From: Vibrio parahaemolyticus
GTDB taxonomy: Bacteria > Pseudomonadota > Gammaproteobacteria > Enterobacterales > Vibrionaceae
Assembly (NCBI RefSeq): GCF_900460535.1
Contig: NZ_UHIL01000002.1
Span: 248,001-312,000, forward strand
Direction: 5' to 3'
Length of the DNA stretch: 64,000 nt
Numbering within the stretch: position 1 is the stretch's first letter; every line of letters begins with the position of its first letter. Shown here piece by piece: positions 9,855-20,324 of this stretch. The notes below the pieces were generated by a model, which saw only the letters and a program-made list of their open reading frames with translations, was not told the DNA's origin and did no database searches. The translations under genes and the position numbers were made by a program.

Positions 9855-10851
9855 GCTTTGTTGCGTAATTCGAGGGAACTAAATCAGAAGGTTACGATCT
9901 GATCGGCTAAGTAAGTTAATTCCCCTAGTCTCATGCCGAAACCTCGCTACAAAACAACGAACTGGAAACAGTACAACAAAGCCTTAATCAACCGTGGTTC
10001 ACTCACTTTCTGGATTGATGAAGAAGCCATTCGCCAATGGAAGCAGAGTAAACAAGATAAACGCGGTAGACCTCGTCAATTCAGCGACTTAGCCATTACC
10101 ACTGCACTTATGGTGAAACAAGTTTTCTCAATACCGTTAAGAGCATTGCAAGGGTTTATCGATTCTGTTTTTTCATTGGCTAACGTCCCTATCGTCTGTC
10201 CACATTACAGTTGTATCAGTCGAAGAGCTAAGCAAGTCGAGGTTTCATTTAAACCCAAGACTAGAGGTGCAATACAGCATCTAGCCATTGATGCGACGGG
10301 AAGCGTAGGGGCTGGAGAAAATTGCATTTAGCGGTAGACACCAGCACTCATGAAATCGTCGCGGCAGAACTGAGTTTATTAAATGTTACCGATGCAGAAG
10401 TCCTTCCTAACTTGCTCAAGCAAACACGCCGAAGAATTATCGAGATATCTGGTGATGGCGCTTATGACACAAGGGATTGCCACGATGCCATACGGTTCAA
10501 GCGAGCTGTTCCACTCATCCCGCCAAGAGAAGGGGCAGCCTTCTGGAAGAATGGTCACCCTAGGAATTTAGCGGTAGGTTGCCAGAAGCTCTACGGCTCC
10601 AACAATAAGTGGAAGAAGCGGTACGGCTATCATAAACGCTCACTATCAGAGACAGCAATGTATCGAGTGAAGCAGTTGTTAGGTGGGCGATTAAGTCTGA
10701 GAAACTACAATGCTCAAGTTGGTGAAACTTACGCCATGATTAAAGCGCTAAACAAACTTACAGGGCTTGGTATGCCTGAAACTCAGTGTGTTGTATAAGA
10801 ATCACTCAATTGCAGGCAGTTTGGTTCTCTGACCGAATTACGCAACAAAGC
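9855..10851 (+). mobile_element. IS5-family (IS903-like) insertion sequence with an internal deletion
   Basis: 997 bases bounded by perfect 18-base inverted repeats (GCTTTGTTGCGTAATTCG). Inside is one transposase gene in two frames. The same IS family is scattered through the window as remnants (1302-1674, 20027-20190, 25027-25066, 47255-47394, 51367-51830, 51945-52516). Confidence 0.9.
9933..10798 (+). pseudogene. IS5-family DDE transposase, frameshifted by a small deletion
   Basis: The N-terminal part (9933-10331, start MPKPRYKTTNWKQYNKAL) reaches the first catalytic Asp in LAIDATG, then leaves the frame. The rest resumes in another frame as KRRGWRKLHLAVDT and runs to 10798, with the second Asp in SGDGAYDT and the Glu in SLSETAMYR. 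Compared with IS903-type transposases, the segment between DATG and KRRxWRKLHLAVD (about 18-20 residues) is missing. The deletion both removes residues and shifts the frame, so the element should be unable to move by itself. Confidence 0.85.
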
Positions 10852-10894
10852 TGGTGGATGTGTCCATATCATTAACAAGGCCCCTTTAAAGATT

Positions 10895-10927
10895 AAAAAA
10901 GGAAGCGGAGATATCCGCTTCCTTTTT
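10895..10927. terminator. Bidirectional terminator after the large toxin gene
   Basis: GGAAGCGGA-GATA-TCCGCTTCC hairpin with an A-run before it and a T-run after it, so it can work on both strands. It lies about 50 bases past the stop codon of the leftward toxin gene. Confidence 0.85.
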
Positions 10928-10976
10928 GGTCATGAGATATACACTGGTATTGTCAGTTTAAAGTTCAAATGAAACA

Positions 10977-13900
10977 TTAATCTTTAGCTCTCCATTTGGT
11001 ATTGTAGATTAACACTTCATTTTCCACACCACTGGCTAACGTAAACACCTCTTCTAATGCCATTGTCTTGCCATTATCAAGAATAATTCTAGCTTTCGAA
11101 TCTTTCAAATGACCATGTTCAATAGAATTTGGTTTTATTATTAACTCAAAAACGTATTGATTAGAATAAACTTTCAACACACATTTATCGTTCTTACAAT
11201 ATGCTGTAATTTTGACTTCATCGTTAGTAGTGGTAAAGCTAGAAACATCAATCATCTCTGGAGAATCATTATCATTATGAAGGAAAATCTGATGTTGAGG
11301 TTGTTTTATACTCAAAAAATAATAAGAACTTCCTTTGCTACCATAAACTGTTGATGGATAAGTAGTGTTTATATTAATTTTCTCATTTGTTTTCTTTATT
11401 TTATAGGTTAAACTTTCATTCTCTAGAATAACTTTATAGTTGCCATAATCGAACTCATTAACATCTCCATTTAACATATGTAATTTTTTATTTAAAATTA
11501 CATCTTCCGGCTCTAACAGACCAATATCTTTGTGATATTCAGAGAATTTGATCATATCAATCTTTCTCGCAAACATCTTACCATTTTCATTTATTCCAAG
11601 TTCCAATCCATCTTCAGTAAAAATAACAACATTAGAGTTATAGAAACCTTTATTTTCTGGGAAATGGATTTTAATCACATTCCTAAATTCATTAATACGC
11701 TTATTAAAGTATACATGTATACTTTTATCAAAAGACATCACTTGATGAACATTGTCAATACTACAACCAAGTTGTAAATATTGAATATTATCACTATCTT
11801 CTAAATGAAGAGCTGTATCAAAAAAATCTCCATTTACATCAGGAACGGTTATTACATTACTACCTTTTCCAAGATGAATTTTGTTAAACGCGTGACCAGT
11901 AATAAAATGGTTTCCTTCATTATTACCGATAAAGATGTTATTAGCTTGATTAGATCCAACAAGGGTGTTTATATTCTCTTGAACCAGAAACATCAAATCT
12001 TCTTTTTCATAATTGGCCCAACCACTGGTTACGACCGTCTGGCGTTCTTTTTTATTCAAATCAACATGAATACTTAAGTGATAAGGTAATTCACTGAAAG
12101 AAAGAATGTTCTTAACCCCTTTTTTTCCTCGAATATTAAAATGGCCTATACCATTTGGGTAAACAGTGACACCTTTATCCCCTCCTCTGATAGTAAAATG
12201 ATAATGTGTTAACGCTTTTCGATCATGCTTGTTTTTTTGCAAAAACATTTCAGATTCTAATTTAGGCAATACTACACGAATAGCCTTATCCCCTGTAATA
12301 ACTTCAGTATGCTTATGCATATGCTCAACAACAGGATAATCCTTTCTCGCAACTTCTTGGTAGTCATCCCATGCCATACGTATCACTTCTGTATTTGCTC
12401 TAAGCTGAGAAGTGTAACCAAGAATAACGGTACTATAGTCACCTTCTGGTACCGAAGGCATTTCGGAAGGCCAAATGCGGTTAGCAAACCCTTTGACCAG
12501 ATTAGTTTCACTAGATAGATCTTGGCACTGTACTCCTCCAGAGCTTCCAAAAATATTGGGTACATTGACTTCATCTCTATCAAAACATGCAACCGCATAT
12601 TTACTTCTTTTCCGCACTTCTTCATCAGAAAGTGTCGGGTCATTCCCTACACCTTTACCATTATTATGTGATGGTTCACCGGTCAATTGGGGTGTATTTG
12701 AAGACAAATCCAACGTTAAATCTCCCACAATTTGACATGGAGACAAATCTATCACCCCATTTTCTTTATCAATTTTTACAATACTTTGTGCTGCCTGATT
12801 CAAATACTTTTCCACATTCACCCAGGCTGCTCTTCTCGCATTTTCCTGGTGTATATGCAGTTTAAAGTTCCTTACCTCTTGCTGTAAGAACATCAATGGG
12901 AATGCGGCAATTCCAAGAGGAGGAAAGGCAAAACTACCAAGTGTTAGTGCAGTAAAAGTTGACGCAAAGGCGACGTCAATTTCTGCCAGCATTTTTTCTA
13001 CACTCTCGTCTCCAGCATTCAAATATGTTTGAACTGATTCACCCAAAGACCATAGATTTAATGCGGTATCTAAAAGCGGAAACCGGACTACATTGGCAAA
13101 TCTAGACAGTACTTTTCCAGTTGATCCACCAATTTTTGTTGCCAGCTGACTGAGTTTTTGTGCAGCCATAGCCTCAAAGGTGATATCACTAATGCTAGCC
13201 CCAAAACTCTTTTTACCCATAGACATAAGAGTAGTGCCAACAACTTTTTCTGTTACCGTCTTAACGTCTGAGGCCAAATTAGCATGGTCCACAGCAGAAA
13301 TATAATCACCATTATGCGCTAATCGAGCATATTGTATAATTCCAACAAGAGACATAATGCCATCAAGGTTCATATGATCGACCCCTTCTGACAGGGCATC
13401 CAATCCTTCACGCAAGGTCATTTTTAAATCTGAAACATTGATGTTAATATCTACATTTTTCTTAGTACCAAGATCGTCAACTTGTAATTTTATTGAATCA
13501 CTTTTATCATCGAAGTCTACTTTTGTTACTTTAAAGTTATTAATATTGCTCGTTTTTATGGCCTCTTGTATTTTTTTATAAATACCAGAAATCAATTGAC
13601 TAACACGTTCACTTTGGGCTTGTAATCTTCGTGCAATATGTTTCTCTTTAGCATCCTGTGAGAAAATGTCATCAAGACTAATTTGACGTTTTTCATCAGT
13701 AGGCTTCAATGATTCTACTAATATTTTGATATCTTCATGATCTTTAGCAGTCAGATAATGCTCATCAGCATATTTTCTTAACAAATCAACATCGATTCTT
13801 AATTTATCTACATCAGCACCATCAAATTTCATTTTGCTGACTCGGTCATCAATTCTTACACCATCCAGCAAGATGCCACATTTATACAAATCAACCAGAT

Positions 13901-16900
13901 TAAATACTTTACCTCTAATATCGATTTTGATACTTGATTGCTTAATTTTCTCAAGTGTTGACTGATGATGACGAGTAGTCAGATCAAGCGCATCAAAACT
14001 GACAATATCTTTCCAACTTTTATCTTTTACAAAGCTAATATCAACAACATCACCAGTTGATTTCCCTGTATACAGTTCCCACACTTCAGGCGAAATTTGA
14101 ATAGAGTTCTCAACAAAGTTCAACGCCTGTTCCAAGCTTGTAAAATCTGCATACCCAAAGTTAGGGTCGGTTACACGGTATTTTCCTTCAAAAACCGAAA
14201 CAACCATGCTATGGAAATCAGTTGTTATTAATAGATTTTTTACTTTATTCTCTACTAAATAGTCAGTAACACTTTTCGTATCAAAATCAGACAATCTGAT
14301 TCTCTCAAGATCCGGTGATTGTAATAACTTATTATTACCATGCTGCTGTGCATGTTCGACTTGGTTTAACGTCGAATCCAATAGGTGCTTATCACCTTCA
14401 GACAGTGGAAATTTGTCAATTTTACTTTCCTGATATAACGCACTGGCTAAATCCAGATTTTCTTGCAAGGTTTTGTAATGCTCTTCATTGTTAACAAGAA
14501 GATACAACTCTGCTAACCCCATACAACGGCCTTCCTCTGGAGTCAGCAGCATTTGCGGGTGATACTTAACATTACTACCCTCGAATCTCGTTACCGCATC
14601 CTGCCATAGTTTTGCATTTCTACCATAAAAATCACCCCATTTTAGCGCTCGATATTTAGCCTGTATGGAAATATCATGTAACTTAGGCGCTGAAACAGGA
14701 TTTGTAATATAACTGTCACTGCCTGCATAGCCTAATCCCTTCAATGTTCTTTGCTCAACAAATGTTGACTCTGGCATTGAAAATACAGATGATGATTTAG
14801 AATTTATTTCTTTTAAAAGATTATTAGTGATACTCGGAAATTTATCCGAAGTTATATGAGTCGCACATTCTACAAAGCTATTCTTGCCAGTTAATCCACG
14901 ACTGATTTCAGTCAGTGATATATCTTGTCTTGTGGTTATTTTACTTATGAAATCATTAATATGTGCATCATCTTGCAGCATAAAAGCTAAAGCATTCTTA
15001 TTAAACTTAGACTTTATTGACTCTATGCTTATTGATTTACCCGTTCTAATCTCACTATTCACTTCATAAAGAGTAGTGAAAAATCTTTCCATCCCATCTA
15101 AAACAACGTTATTTTTATATAAACCATCTTTCATACCCGAAATCATAACGTCAGATGTTAAAATCCCATCAGTGCTGGAAAATCTCATTCCAAGGGCAGA
15201 AACATCCTGGTTCATCACAGATAAAAAATATTTACCCAGATTATTTTTATCCAATGTTTCTAAAGCTGAATTAAAAGAGACCTTTAATGCCTGCTCATAA
15301 CTACTTGGACCAAAATGAGGCTCTCCTTCACCAAAAAAATAATGATAAAGTCTTTTTAGGATAATTTTTGCATCAGCATCATTTCCTCCTGTAATATCTA
15401 ATACAGTCTTAACCAGTTCGGTTGATGGTGCCGCAATGGCTGCATCTTGTATCATCACACCAGATTCCTGACTAAGAATGCCATACTTTACAATATTATC
15501 GAGATCTTCAAATCCATACCCATCCCGTATCATCTCTTTTATTAAAAGATCATCTTTTAGAGCATTTGATATGTTTTTGATTTCTATTCTACCTTCAAAA
15601 TTATTCTTCTTTGCTTCTTTCAGAAATTCATCAATATTTTTCTTTTCATTCGATATATATTTATCCCATAGTGGAAGTATATGACCATAGTAGATATTTT
15701 TTTTCAGTTCACTTGCATCTTTCATTTTAAATATATCAAATTCTTTCCCATTAAATTTAATATTTTTTTTAGCTGGAACAGAATGAGATTTATTTTCAAT
15801 ATCGACTAATTTCTGTCTTAGACTCTCATTTTCAGATAGATCTGATAAAATAACCAATAATGAGTCGTGCTCATCATTTGTAATTGTCCCCAGTTGTTCT
15901 TTTTTCTTAAGTAAATAGTACCTTTCTAATTTAGCACCAACTTCATGATCACTATTACTAATTAATTCTGATATATGTTTCTCCCTTTCTTCTAGTATTG
16001 ACAGCTCTTTTAATACTAATGCTTTGTTGTAAACATCATCTTTCCAAATTACAATTTTTGTATCACTGTCACTTGATAAAAGAGAATAAATAGATTTTTT
16101 GTTTCTATCTGGGCTTCTATTTATATCTGTTAGTAAATAATGCGCTTTGTTTTCTATAGGAACAGAGACTTTATTCAGCTTTACGGTCAACTGATCAGCT
16201 AATGATATACCGACCCATTTAACAAGGTTATTGTCAGATGACAGTAAGTAGTGATGGATTTTTTTGTCTATATCAGAAAGTTTATCTAAGTCGATATACT
16301 CCCCACCAACTATCTTATTATAGTCTTCTTCTAATGTTGGCCATTCTTTTTTTAGTTTATCCTTTAAATCGGATGGCCATCCAATCGTTAATCGTCTAAC
16401 ATTTAATTTTGTTGGTGTAATACCAAACAGTCCTCCTGTTTGTTTTGTATAAAGAAGGTCCGGTAAAATATCTTTTATATCCGATCTTTTACCTATCCAT
16501 GTACTTGCATCATCTGGCGTGACATCATTAATACCTGCCGATTCTTGGTTAACCCAATCATAATGCTCACCTTCGGCTTCAACAATTTTTTCAAGATTAC
16601 CAATAAATGAATCTTTTGCGAGCCCCTTAAAGCGGCTATCACTCTGATCCAAACGACATTGGCCGAGTTCTCCCAATGAATGGTAATAGGTTTTCATGGA
16701 CTTCATGATCGCATCAGGACCCGTGATGTGGAGTGTGCTGTACATTCTAGGAATGATGCCATCCATCCTATATTTAGAAAACAATGTGCCTGCTGTGTAT
16801 TTTTTAGGATCAAATTTAATTTTTTTATCTCTGATTTTTATTGTTTTTCTTTTTACAACAGGATCAAATACGTTGACTTTCAATATATCTTGTAATGCTT

Positions 16901-19900
16901 TTTCGTTAAGGCCTGTTTTATAACTTGATAGTGCTTCGCCATCTAAAACAACCACACGATCAAAAATAAACGTTTCACCATTTTTCTTTAAATGGTATTT
17001 ATTCGCCCTATCAAGTCCCTCTTTGCCAAATAATCCATTAAAATATTGACTAAACTTATTTATATCTGAAAATTCAACGGTTCCACCGTTGGCATCATAA
17101 AATCCATATACTCTATTGGCTCCCTCACCGACAGCCCATGCCGCCATAGCATGCCCGGGCGCTTCCAATTTTAGTAATACTGGGGCACTTTTTTCACTTA
17201 CTGATGTCAGTATTTCTATGACATTATTGATTGGTTGTTTTTCTTTTTTTTCCTTCCATACTTGTTCTTTAGTGGAGTGCATTGGGTTTTTGGCATGAAG
17301 CCTAACCAATGCGTTTAGCAATTGTTTAGCTTTCGTTACTTCAGTATCTGTGTAGCGAGCAGGTTCACTTAACACGGCCGCGGCAGAATACAAATTTTCA
17401 ATTAATTTTCCAGACTGACTTTGTTGACTTTTACTCTCCAGATATTTTTCTGTCAGCATAAGAATCGACAATGGATCACATCGCCCACCGTAACCATCAC
17501 CAACTAAGTTTAGTAGAAACAACTGTGGCATTAATGTTTCTTTGGCAAATTTGTCAAATTCCCCGCTGGAAGCAACTTTATCAAAAAGTTGATGATATTC
17601 TTCGATTTTAGGCTGGAACGTTACCGATAAAGCACGTCTTTCTACTTCATACGATAATGCGCCAACTTGTTGATCATTTAGTTTTCCCTGATTTTTTTTC
17701 ATTAGACCAACTATTTCTTTAATATTCATTTCATCCATGAAGCCAGAAACACTACTTTCTGCATCTCCAGCACTGTACCCTTCGAGAAAACCTTCTGTGG
17801 CACGAATATCTTTGTGTTTCACCCCTTTCTCTTCTGGTGCCAGGAATTTCCCATATTCTTTAAGATCTTTATCCAGATCTTTTAGTACTTCTTTTTTTCT
17901 TGCCTTTTTATCATTGCTTTCTAAGTCAGACACAAACAGTTTTGCTTCAACTTTTTCACGGCCACGTAATGGATCGGATTGTTCATTATTATTTGGATTA
18001 TAATAATAATGTTGTTCTCTGATACCTTCTGTTCTTAACTGCTCTCTTATTTCAAAAATTTCTCGGTACGCATTTTCCTGTCCAGAAATCACAAAGTCCG
18101 TGACTTTGCTTCCCTTATGAGTTGCAAGAAAGTTATTGTTACCGCGAATGTTCCAACCTGACTTTCCCCCCCACCATTGATGGCGTTTAGACATCACCAT
18201 AGAATCACGTATCACTGTAGTGTCTATTGGAGAGAATATTTTACTTTTATCAGTTTTCTTTATTGCATTAATAATATGATCTAATCTTTTCCTATCCTCT
18301 GGTTTAAGATTATTTTTTAATCCTGCACTAGGCTCATCGCTAACTAACGAGAGTATTTCGTCATTGAGTGCACGACGGTGATCTTCTTTTTCCAGAAAAT
18401 CAAAATCTTTACAATTATCTTGGATAATTTTATAGACTTCTTTTGTATATCCGGGTGTGACATCATAGTCTGTATAAATACCACCATGGTTTTTTAATAT
18501 ATACATGCGCAACTGATCGGTGGCAGCAGCATAGTTGCCTCGAAGAATTAACTCTTGCTGATACTGTTGTTTTCTATGCACCTTTTTCAGATCAGGTAAG
18601 GATGTTGCTTCGTTTAATTTTATTTTTTCTCTACCAAAAACTTCTACTAATTTATTTTCTATTTCTTTTATTTTATCTTTATTGCCTTGTAAGATTTTTT
18701 TGAATTCTTCTATTTTTTTCTCATCGTAGTGTAAGGCTTCTTTCAAAAATGAAATACGATCATTATCATTAAAATTCAGCAGTCCTTTCGTGTACGCATA
18801 GTTCATCACGGCATCCTGAACTTGCAACATTGATTTGAACAGATAAGTGTTAAAAAGAGAGGTTAATTTATTATTGAACTCTTCACTTAAGTCCGTTTTT
18901 TTCATTAAACGGGATGTTTCTTCCTCGCTTAATGAATAAATCAGTTCGTTCTTAGCATTTTCAAAAGCAGCTTCTCTCAATTGTTTATTAAATTCATATG
19001 CCGACATGGCATTGGGATCAGTCCATAAATTGAAAACGAAATCAGGGTATGCTGATTTATAAGCTTTTGCATATTTGGTAATACTCTCTGGTGGTGCACC
19101 AGCAATCCAAATAACATGGATATTCTTATCAATTTCAACTTTATGTGACTTATACTCCGTTTGTATTTCACTAATTAGTTCAATAATATTATTTTTTTCA
19201 GATCGATAGTTCTCTTTTCCATTTTCGGCATTAAAATCTTTATATATTTTCGACAAAACATTGGCTTGTTGTTTTAGTTTCTCTATACCTTCCCTACTGT
19301 TTTTATCACTTAGTGATTGATATTCATCTATACTCTCCTTTAATGAATCAAGTAATTCATGATTAATTTCTTTTTTTTGTATAGATCCATTGAAAATTTT
19401 CTCTTCAATATTACTGCTGGTAAGGTCATATTTATTTTCTATATTTAAACGATTTACTTCTTTATTATCTATACTGTCCAGACTTCTTTTTTTTATTGTT
19501 TTTTTAATGTGACTATCTAGTGCTATTGAAGTTGGTTCATGATACATGTGATACGGTGAGACTGAATCTGCTATAGTAGATGCATGTGGGATAACTGATG
19601 TTGTTTCTTCTTGGTGTATATTATTACTACCAATGAGAGGCACTGAAGAAGCGGTGCCAGACATCAATAACCCAAGTCGATGCATAACCATTGATTTCCA
19701 ATTCCCACTCGTAGTTACAAGAGGTGTGCTCTTTGGTTTAATTGTTTTTCTTATTTCTTCTTGAATTAATCCTCCAATAGCTACTACATCTTCTGTTGAG
19801 ACGTTTTTTATCTTTGTTATTCTATTGATAAAAGGTTCATGAGTTGTTTTTTCTGAGTTATTAATTTCTGCAAATTTATTTGATACACTATTTGTTTTCA

Positions 19901-19901
19901 T
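10977..19901 (-). CDS. Very large LifA/Efa1-like (TcdA/B-related) toxin with glycosyltransferase and two Cys-His-Asp protease-like domains
   Basis: 2974 residues, one unbroken frame. Residues about 255-600 resemble the glycosyltransferase of clostridial toxins and lymphostatin: HVIWIAGAPP, LRMYILKNHGGIY and the DXD motif at D478/D480. A first papain/C58-like triad reads C808 (GGRCDP), H917 (APGHAMAAW) and D936 (GFYDANGG). A second reads C1793 (EEGRCMGL), H1897 (TDFHSMVV) and D1912 (RVTDPNFG); its spacing is close to that of the LifA protease (about 101 and 15). A hydrophobic stretch at about 2305-2340 resembles a translocation/pore region, and the end (about 2690-2720) has loose RTX-like G-N-x repeats. 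Likely acts in host cells after uptake or secretion. No signal peptide or exporter gene is adjacent. The start lacks a strong ribosome-binding site. Confidence 0.85.
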   Translation of the reverse strand: MKTNSVSNKFAEINNSEKTTHEPFINRITKIKNVSTEDVVAIGGLIQEEIRKTIKPKSTPLVTTSGNWKSMVMHRLGLLMSGTASSVPLIGSNNIHQEETTSVIPHASTIADSVSPYHMYHEPTSIALDSHIKKTIKKRSLDSIDNKEVNRLNIENKYDLTSSNIEEKIFNGSIQKKEINHELLDSLKESIDEYQSLSDKNSREGIEKLKQQANVLSKIYKDFNAENGKENYRSEKNNIIELISEIQTEYKSHKVEIDKNIHVIWIAGAPPESITKYAKAYKSAYPDFVFNLWTDPNAMSAYEFNKQLREAAFENAKNELIYSLSEEETSRLMKKTDLSEEFNNKLTSLFNTYLFKSMLQVQDAVMNYAYTKGLLNFNDNDRISFLKEALHYDEKKIEEFKKILQGNKDKIKEIENKLVEVFGREKIKLNEATSLPDLKKVHRKQQYQQELILRGNYAAATDQLRMYILKNHGGIYTDYDVTPGYTKEVYKIIQDNCKDFDFLEKEDHRRALNDEILSLVSDEPSAGLKNNLKPEDRKRLDHIINAIKKTDKSKIFSPIDTTVIRDSMVMSKRHQWWGGKSGWNIRGNNNFLATHKGSKVTDFVISGQENAYREIFEIREQLRTEGIREQHYYYNPNNNEQSDPLRGREKVEAKLFVSDLESNDKKARKKEVLKDLDKDLKEYGKFLAPEEKGVKHKDIRATEGFLEGYSAGDAESSVSGFMDEMNIKEIVGLMKKNQGKLNDQQVGALSYEVERRALSVTFQPKIEEYHQLFDKVASSGEFDKFAKETLMPQLFLLNLVGDGYGGRCDPLSILMLTEKYLESKSQQSQSGKLIENLYSAAAVLSEPARYTDTEVTKAKQLLNALVRLHAKNPMHSTKEQVWKEKKEKQPINNVIEILTSVSEKSAPVLLKLEAPGHAMAAWAVGEGANRVYGFYDANGGTVEFSDINKFSQYFNGLFGKEGLDRANKYHLKKNGETFIFDRVVVLDGEALSSYKTGLNEKALQDILKVNVFDPVVKRKTIKIRDKKIKFDPKKYTAGTLFSKYRMDGIIPRMYSTLHITGPDAIMKSMKTYYHSLGELGQCRLDQSDSRFKGLAKDSFIGNLEKIVEAEGEHYDWVNQESAGINDVTPDDASTWIGKRSDIKDILPDLLYTKQTGGLFGITPTKLNVRRLTIGWPSDLKDKLKKEWPTLEEDYNKIVGGEYIDLDKLSDIDKKIHHYLLSSDNNLVKWVGISLADQLTVKLNKVSVPIENKAHYLLTDINRSPDRNKKSIYSLLSSDSDTKIVIWKDDVYNKALVLKELSILEEREKHISELISNSDHEVGAKLERYYLLKKKEQLGTITNDEHDSLLVILSDLSENESLRQKLVDIENKSHSVPAKKNIKFNGKEFDIFKMKDASELKKNIYYGHILPLWDKYISNEKKNIDEFLKEAKKNNFEGRIEIKNISNALKDDLLIKEMIRDGYGFEDLDNIVKYGILSQESGVMIQDAAIAAPSTELVKTVLDITGGNDADAKIILKRLYHYFFGEGEPHFGPSSYEQALKVSFNSALETLDKNNLGKYFLSVMNQDVSALGMRFSSTDGILTSDVMISGMKDGLYKNNVVLDGMERFFTTLYEVNSEIRTGKSISIESIKSKFNKNALAFMLQDDAHINDFISKITTRQDISLTEISRGLTGKNSFVECATHITSDKFPSITNNLLKEINSKSSSVFSMPESTFVEQRTLKGLGYAGSDSYITNPVSAPKLHDISIQAKYRALKWGDFYGRNAKLWQDAVTRFEGSNVKYHPQMLLTPEEGRCMGLAELYLLVNNEEHYKTLQENLDLASALYQESKIDKFPLSEGDKHLLDSTLNQVEHAQQHGNNKLLQSPDLERIRLSDFDTKSVTDYLVENKVKNLLITTDFHSMVVSVFEGKYRVTDPNFGYADFTSLEQALNFVENSIQISPEVWELYTGKSTGDVVDISFVKDKSWKDIVSFDALDLTTRHHQSTLEKIKQSSIKIDIRGKVFNLVDLYKCGILLDGVRIDDRVSKMKFDGADVDKLRIDVDLLRKYADEHYLTAKDHEDIKILVESLKPTDEKRQISLDDIFSQDAKEKHIARRLQAQSERVSQLISGIYKKIQEAIKTSNINNFKVTKVDFDDKSDSIKLQVDDLGTKKNVDININVSDLKMTLREGLDALSEGVDHMNLDGIMSLVGIIQYARLAHNGDYISAVDHANLASDVKTVTEKVVGTTLMSMGKKSFGASISDITFEAMAAQKLSQLATKIGGSTGKVLSRFANVVRFPLLDTALNLWSLGESVQTYLNAGDESVEKMLAEIDVAFASTFTALTLGSFAFPPLGIAAFPLMFLQQEVRNFKLHIHQENARRAAWVNVEKYLNQAAQSIVKIDKENGVIDLSPCQIVGDLTLDLSSNTPQLTGEPSHNNGKGVGNDPTLSDEEVRKRSKYAVACFDRDEVNVPNIFGSSGGVQCQDLSSETNLVKGFANRIWPSEMPSVPEGDYSTVILGYTSQLRANTEVIRMAWDDYQEVARKDYPVVEHMHKHTEVITGDKAIRVVLPKLESEMFLQKNKHDRKALTHYHFTIRGGDKGVTVYPNGIGHFNIRGKKGVKNILSFSELPYHLSIHVDLNKKERQTVVTSGWANYEKEDLMFLVQENINTLVGSNQANNIFIGNNEGNHFITGHAFNKIHLGKGSNVITVPDVNGDFFDTALHLEDSDNIQYLQLGCSIDNVHQVMSFDKSIHVYFNKRINEFRNVIKIHFPENKGFYNSNVVIFTEDGLELGINENGKMFARKIDMIKFSEYHKDIGLLEPEDVILNKKLHMLNGDVNEFDYGNYKVILENESLTYKIKKTNEKININTTYPSTVYGSKGSSYYFLSIKQPQHQIFLHNDNDSPEMIDVSSFTTTNDEVKITAYCKNDKCVLKVYSNQYVFELIIKPNSIEHGHLKDSKARIILDNGKTMALEEVFTLASGVENEVLIYNTKWRAKD

Positions 19902-20026
19902 TTTATTCTATCAACTTCTAAATTAATTAAGCACTTTTAATATAATTTTATTGAAATTTTTATTTGGTGACGTATTAAATTTAAATTTCCCTCTCTTTTG
20001 CAAAGCAGAACATGTTCTTGTATACA

Positions 20027-20190
20027 CGGCTTTGTTGCGTAATAGTGAATTCGCGAAGAATTGGAGCCAAAATTCAGAACAAAACTCTTAGGTGATTCCA
20101 GTTATCTACCAAACGATAAGGCTTGAATGGGCCTGTTACCGCTTGAGGAATAACAGATGAAGTGGATTATTCTTTTACGCAACAAAGCCG
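20027..20190. mobile_element. 164-base MITE of the IS5-family element
   Basis: Perfect 16-base terminal inverted repeats (CGGCTTTGTTGCGTAA at 20027-20042 and its complement at 20175-20190) have the same ends as the IS at 9855-10851. The interior has no transposase reading frame. This fits a non-autonomous derivative that could be mobilised by the related transposase. It sits between the large toxin gene and the small gene at 20325. Confidence 0.8.
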
Positions 20191-20324
20191 ATCTGATCGT
20201 AGATTGATGCTTTAGTTCCCTGATTTAGGAAACAAAGCCACAACTTTAGTTTCCCTCTACATATTATTTATCTTCTAATAAGTCAAATATGTTCGTACCT
20301 CGTAAAATTGAGACTTTGCTTGTT

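Noticed and set aside
9700..9882. 60-codon open frame before the IS
   Set aside because: Runs through the terminator at 9803-9831 and into the IS end; not a real protein.
16680..16923. Plus-strand open frames inside the giant toxin gene
   Set aside because: Antisense shadows of the toxin coding frame without their own signals.
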